Source: Falsigemmobacter faecalis (GTDB lineage: Bacteria > Pseudomonadota > Alphaproteobacteria > Rhodobacterales > Rhodobacteraceae). From it: a DNA stretch of 64,000 bases. Shown in pieces: positions 63,398 to 64,000 of the stretch. Location of the stretch: positions 1-64,000 of the forward strand of contig NZ_RRAZ01000014.1 of the NCBI RefSeq assembly GCF_003863335.1. The letters run 5' to 3'. The stretch's first letter is position 1. The number at the start of each line of letters is the position of its first letter. The notes below the pieces were generated by a model. It was not told where the DNA came from. It ran no database searches and saw nothing but the letters and a program-made list of their open reading frames with translations. The translations under genes were made by a program, and so were the position numbers.

Positions 63398-64000
63398 TGA
63401 GTTTCCTCCTTCTCATCCATCCAGCTGCGGAGGATCTCAACCGATTCGGCCTGGCGTTCGGCGATCAGCAGGCGCAGGCGATCCACAGGATCAGCCGGGG
63501 CGGCGTGAGAGGTGCCCGGATCATGGCCCACGCGCAGCAGCGCACTCCCCGCGCCCGACAGAGTATCATCTTCATCCAATTCTCCGGTCAGCGCCGGAGG
63601 CATGGTCGCCGGAAGTGCCAGCGCCTCAGCCCCGGATCGGGGTGTCTTCAGGAGGGGGCGAATGACAAAAAGCCCGAGTGCGAGCGCCACGACAGCAATG
63701 ATCGCCATCTGGATCAGTGTCATCAGATCAAGCGACCCAAGCAGGCCCGGCAACACACCTGGCTCCCCTGCCGGAAGAGGCTCAAACTCCAGAGATTTCA
63801 ATGTAATGACATCGCCTCTCGCCTCATCATAGCCCACCGCAGAAGCCACCAGATCGCGCAGATCAGCGAGTTCCTCCCCGCTGCGCGCAGACCAGGTGCC
63901 GTCGGCTGCGCGCAGCCCGTCGACCAGCACAGCCACGGTCTGGCGGCGCACACCGCCCGGGCCACGCACCACTTCACGCGCGGTCTCTGAAACTTCGTAG
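63394..64000 (-). CDS. fliF: Flagellar MS-ring protein FliF (C-terminal part)
   Basis: The visible 201 codons contain the end of the periplasmic ring-building motif (RRQTVAVLVDG, then DLRDLVASAVGYDEARGDVITLKSLEF), one membrane helix (LMTLIQMAIIAVVALALGLFVIRPLL) and a cytoplasmic tail ending in RLLIAERQAESVEILRSWM, which binds FliG. The gene runs off the window at its 5' side. It overlaps fliH by 4 bases. Confidence 0.93.
   Translation of the reverse strand, partial: YEVSETAREVVRGPGGVRRQTVAVLVDGLRAADGTWSARSGEELADLRDLVASAVGYDEARGDVITLKSLEFEPLPAGEPGVLPGLLGSLDLMTLIQMAIIAVVALALGLFVIRPLLKTPRSGAEALALPATMPPALTGELDEDDTLSGAGSALLRVGHDPGTSHAAPADPVDRLRLLIAERQAESVEILRSWMDEKEETH

Overview
This window looks like chromosomal DNA of a GC-rich alphaproteobacterium, most likely a member of the Rhodobacteraceae (Rhodobacter/Paracoccus/Gemmobacter-like). 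The support is the str operon order, a crotonyl-CoA carboxylase/reductase, ethylmalonyl-CoA mutase and Mcl1-type lyase that read like the Rhodobacter sphaeroides enzymes, DUF1467 and DUF1244 proteins, a BioR-BioY biotin module with TTATCTATAA boxes, and a fliF-fliH-fliN-fliP gene order. I saw no rRNA, tRNA, CRISPR array, transposase or prophage gene.

Layout. 1-3.1 kb: translation genes on the minus strand (rpsL-rpsG-fusA-tuf). 3.1-4.1 kb: a gene-free gap with the rpsL promoter, nested inverted repeats and two DnaA-box-like sites. 4.1-14.7 kb: a ten-gene minus-strand catabolic operon (TRAP transporter, two MaoC-fold proteins, a CaiB CoA-transferase, an acyl-CoA dehydrogenase, an alpha-methylacyl-CoA racemase, a CitE-like lyase, an MFS carrier) divergent from an IclR regulator. 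14.9-33.9 kb: housekeeping genes (HNH nuclease, esterase, AlkA-type glycosylase, M48 lipoprotein, response regulator, epimerase, mcl1, D-amino-acid genes, pyk, rpmI-rplT, msrC, ubiK, lgt, NDUFAF7-like methyltransferase, pgeF, lrp, trxB with a RES-fold gene). 34-42.4 kb: ecm, an acyltransferase, ccr, a P1 peptidase, an alpha/beta hydrolase and a succinate-semialdehyde dehydrogenase. 42.6-51.6 kb: a secreted His-rich protein, a NYN/OST-HTH protein, ybaK, purL, a candidate small RNA, a LysR regulator and a three-domain indolepyruvate ferredoxin oxidoreductase. 51.7-61.7 kb: an accessory-looking stretch with AT-rich spacers, a sugar-transferase homologue lacking its catalytic dyad, MacAB, bioR-bioY, a LuxR/LuxI pair, two related two-helix membrane proteins and an MFS exporter. 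61.8-64 kb: the 3' part of a flagellar operon.

How the genes work together. Four enzymes of the ethylmalonyl-CoA pathway of acetate assimilation (ccr, ecm, epimerase, mcl1) sit in four separate places, and ccr and ecm share an upstream GTTRCGTCACA-type motif. The 4-14 kb operon contains every enzyme class needed to import, activate, dehydrogenate, hydrate and cleave a methyl-branched C5 dicarboxylate (methylsuccinate, mesaconate or itaconate type) to acetyl-CoA plus pyruvate; this assignment is inference.

The most notable observations are a compact small-RNA candidate with an anti-Shine-Dalgarno loop (46982-47054), the dyad-less sugar transferase, a degenerate RES protein coupled to trxB, a perfect palindromic operator in front of the indolepyruvate oxidoreductase, and two copies of a dispersed intergenic repeat.
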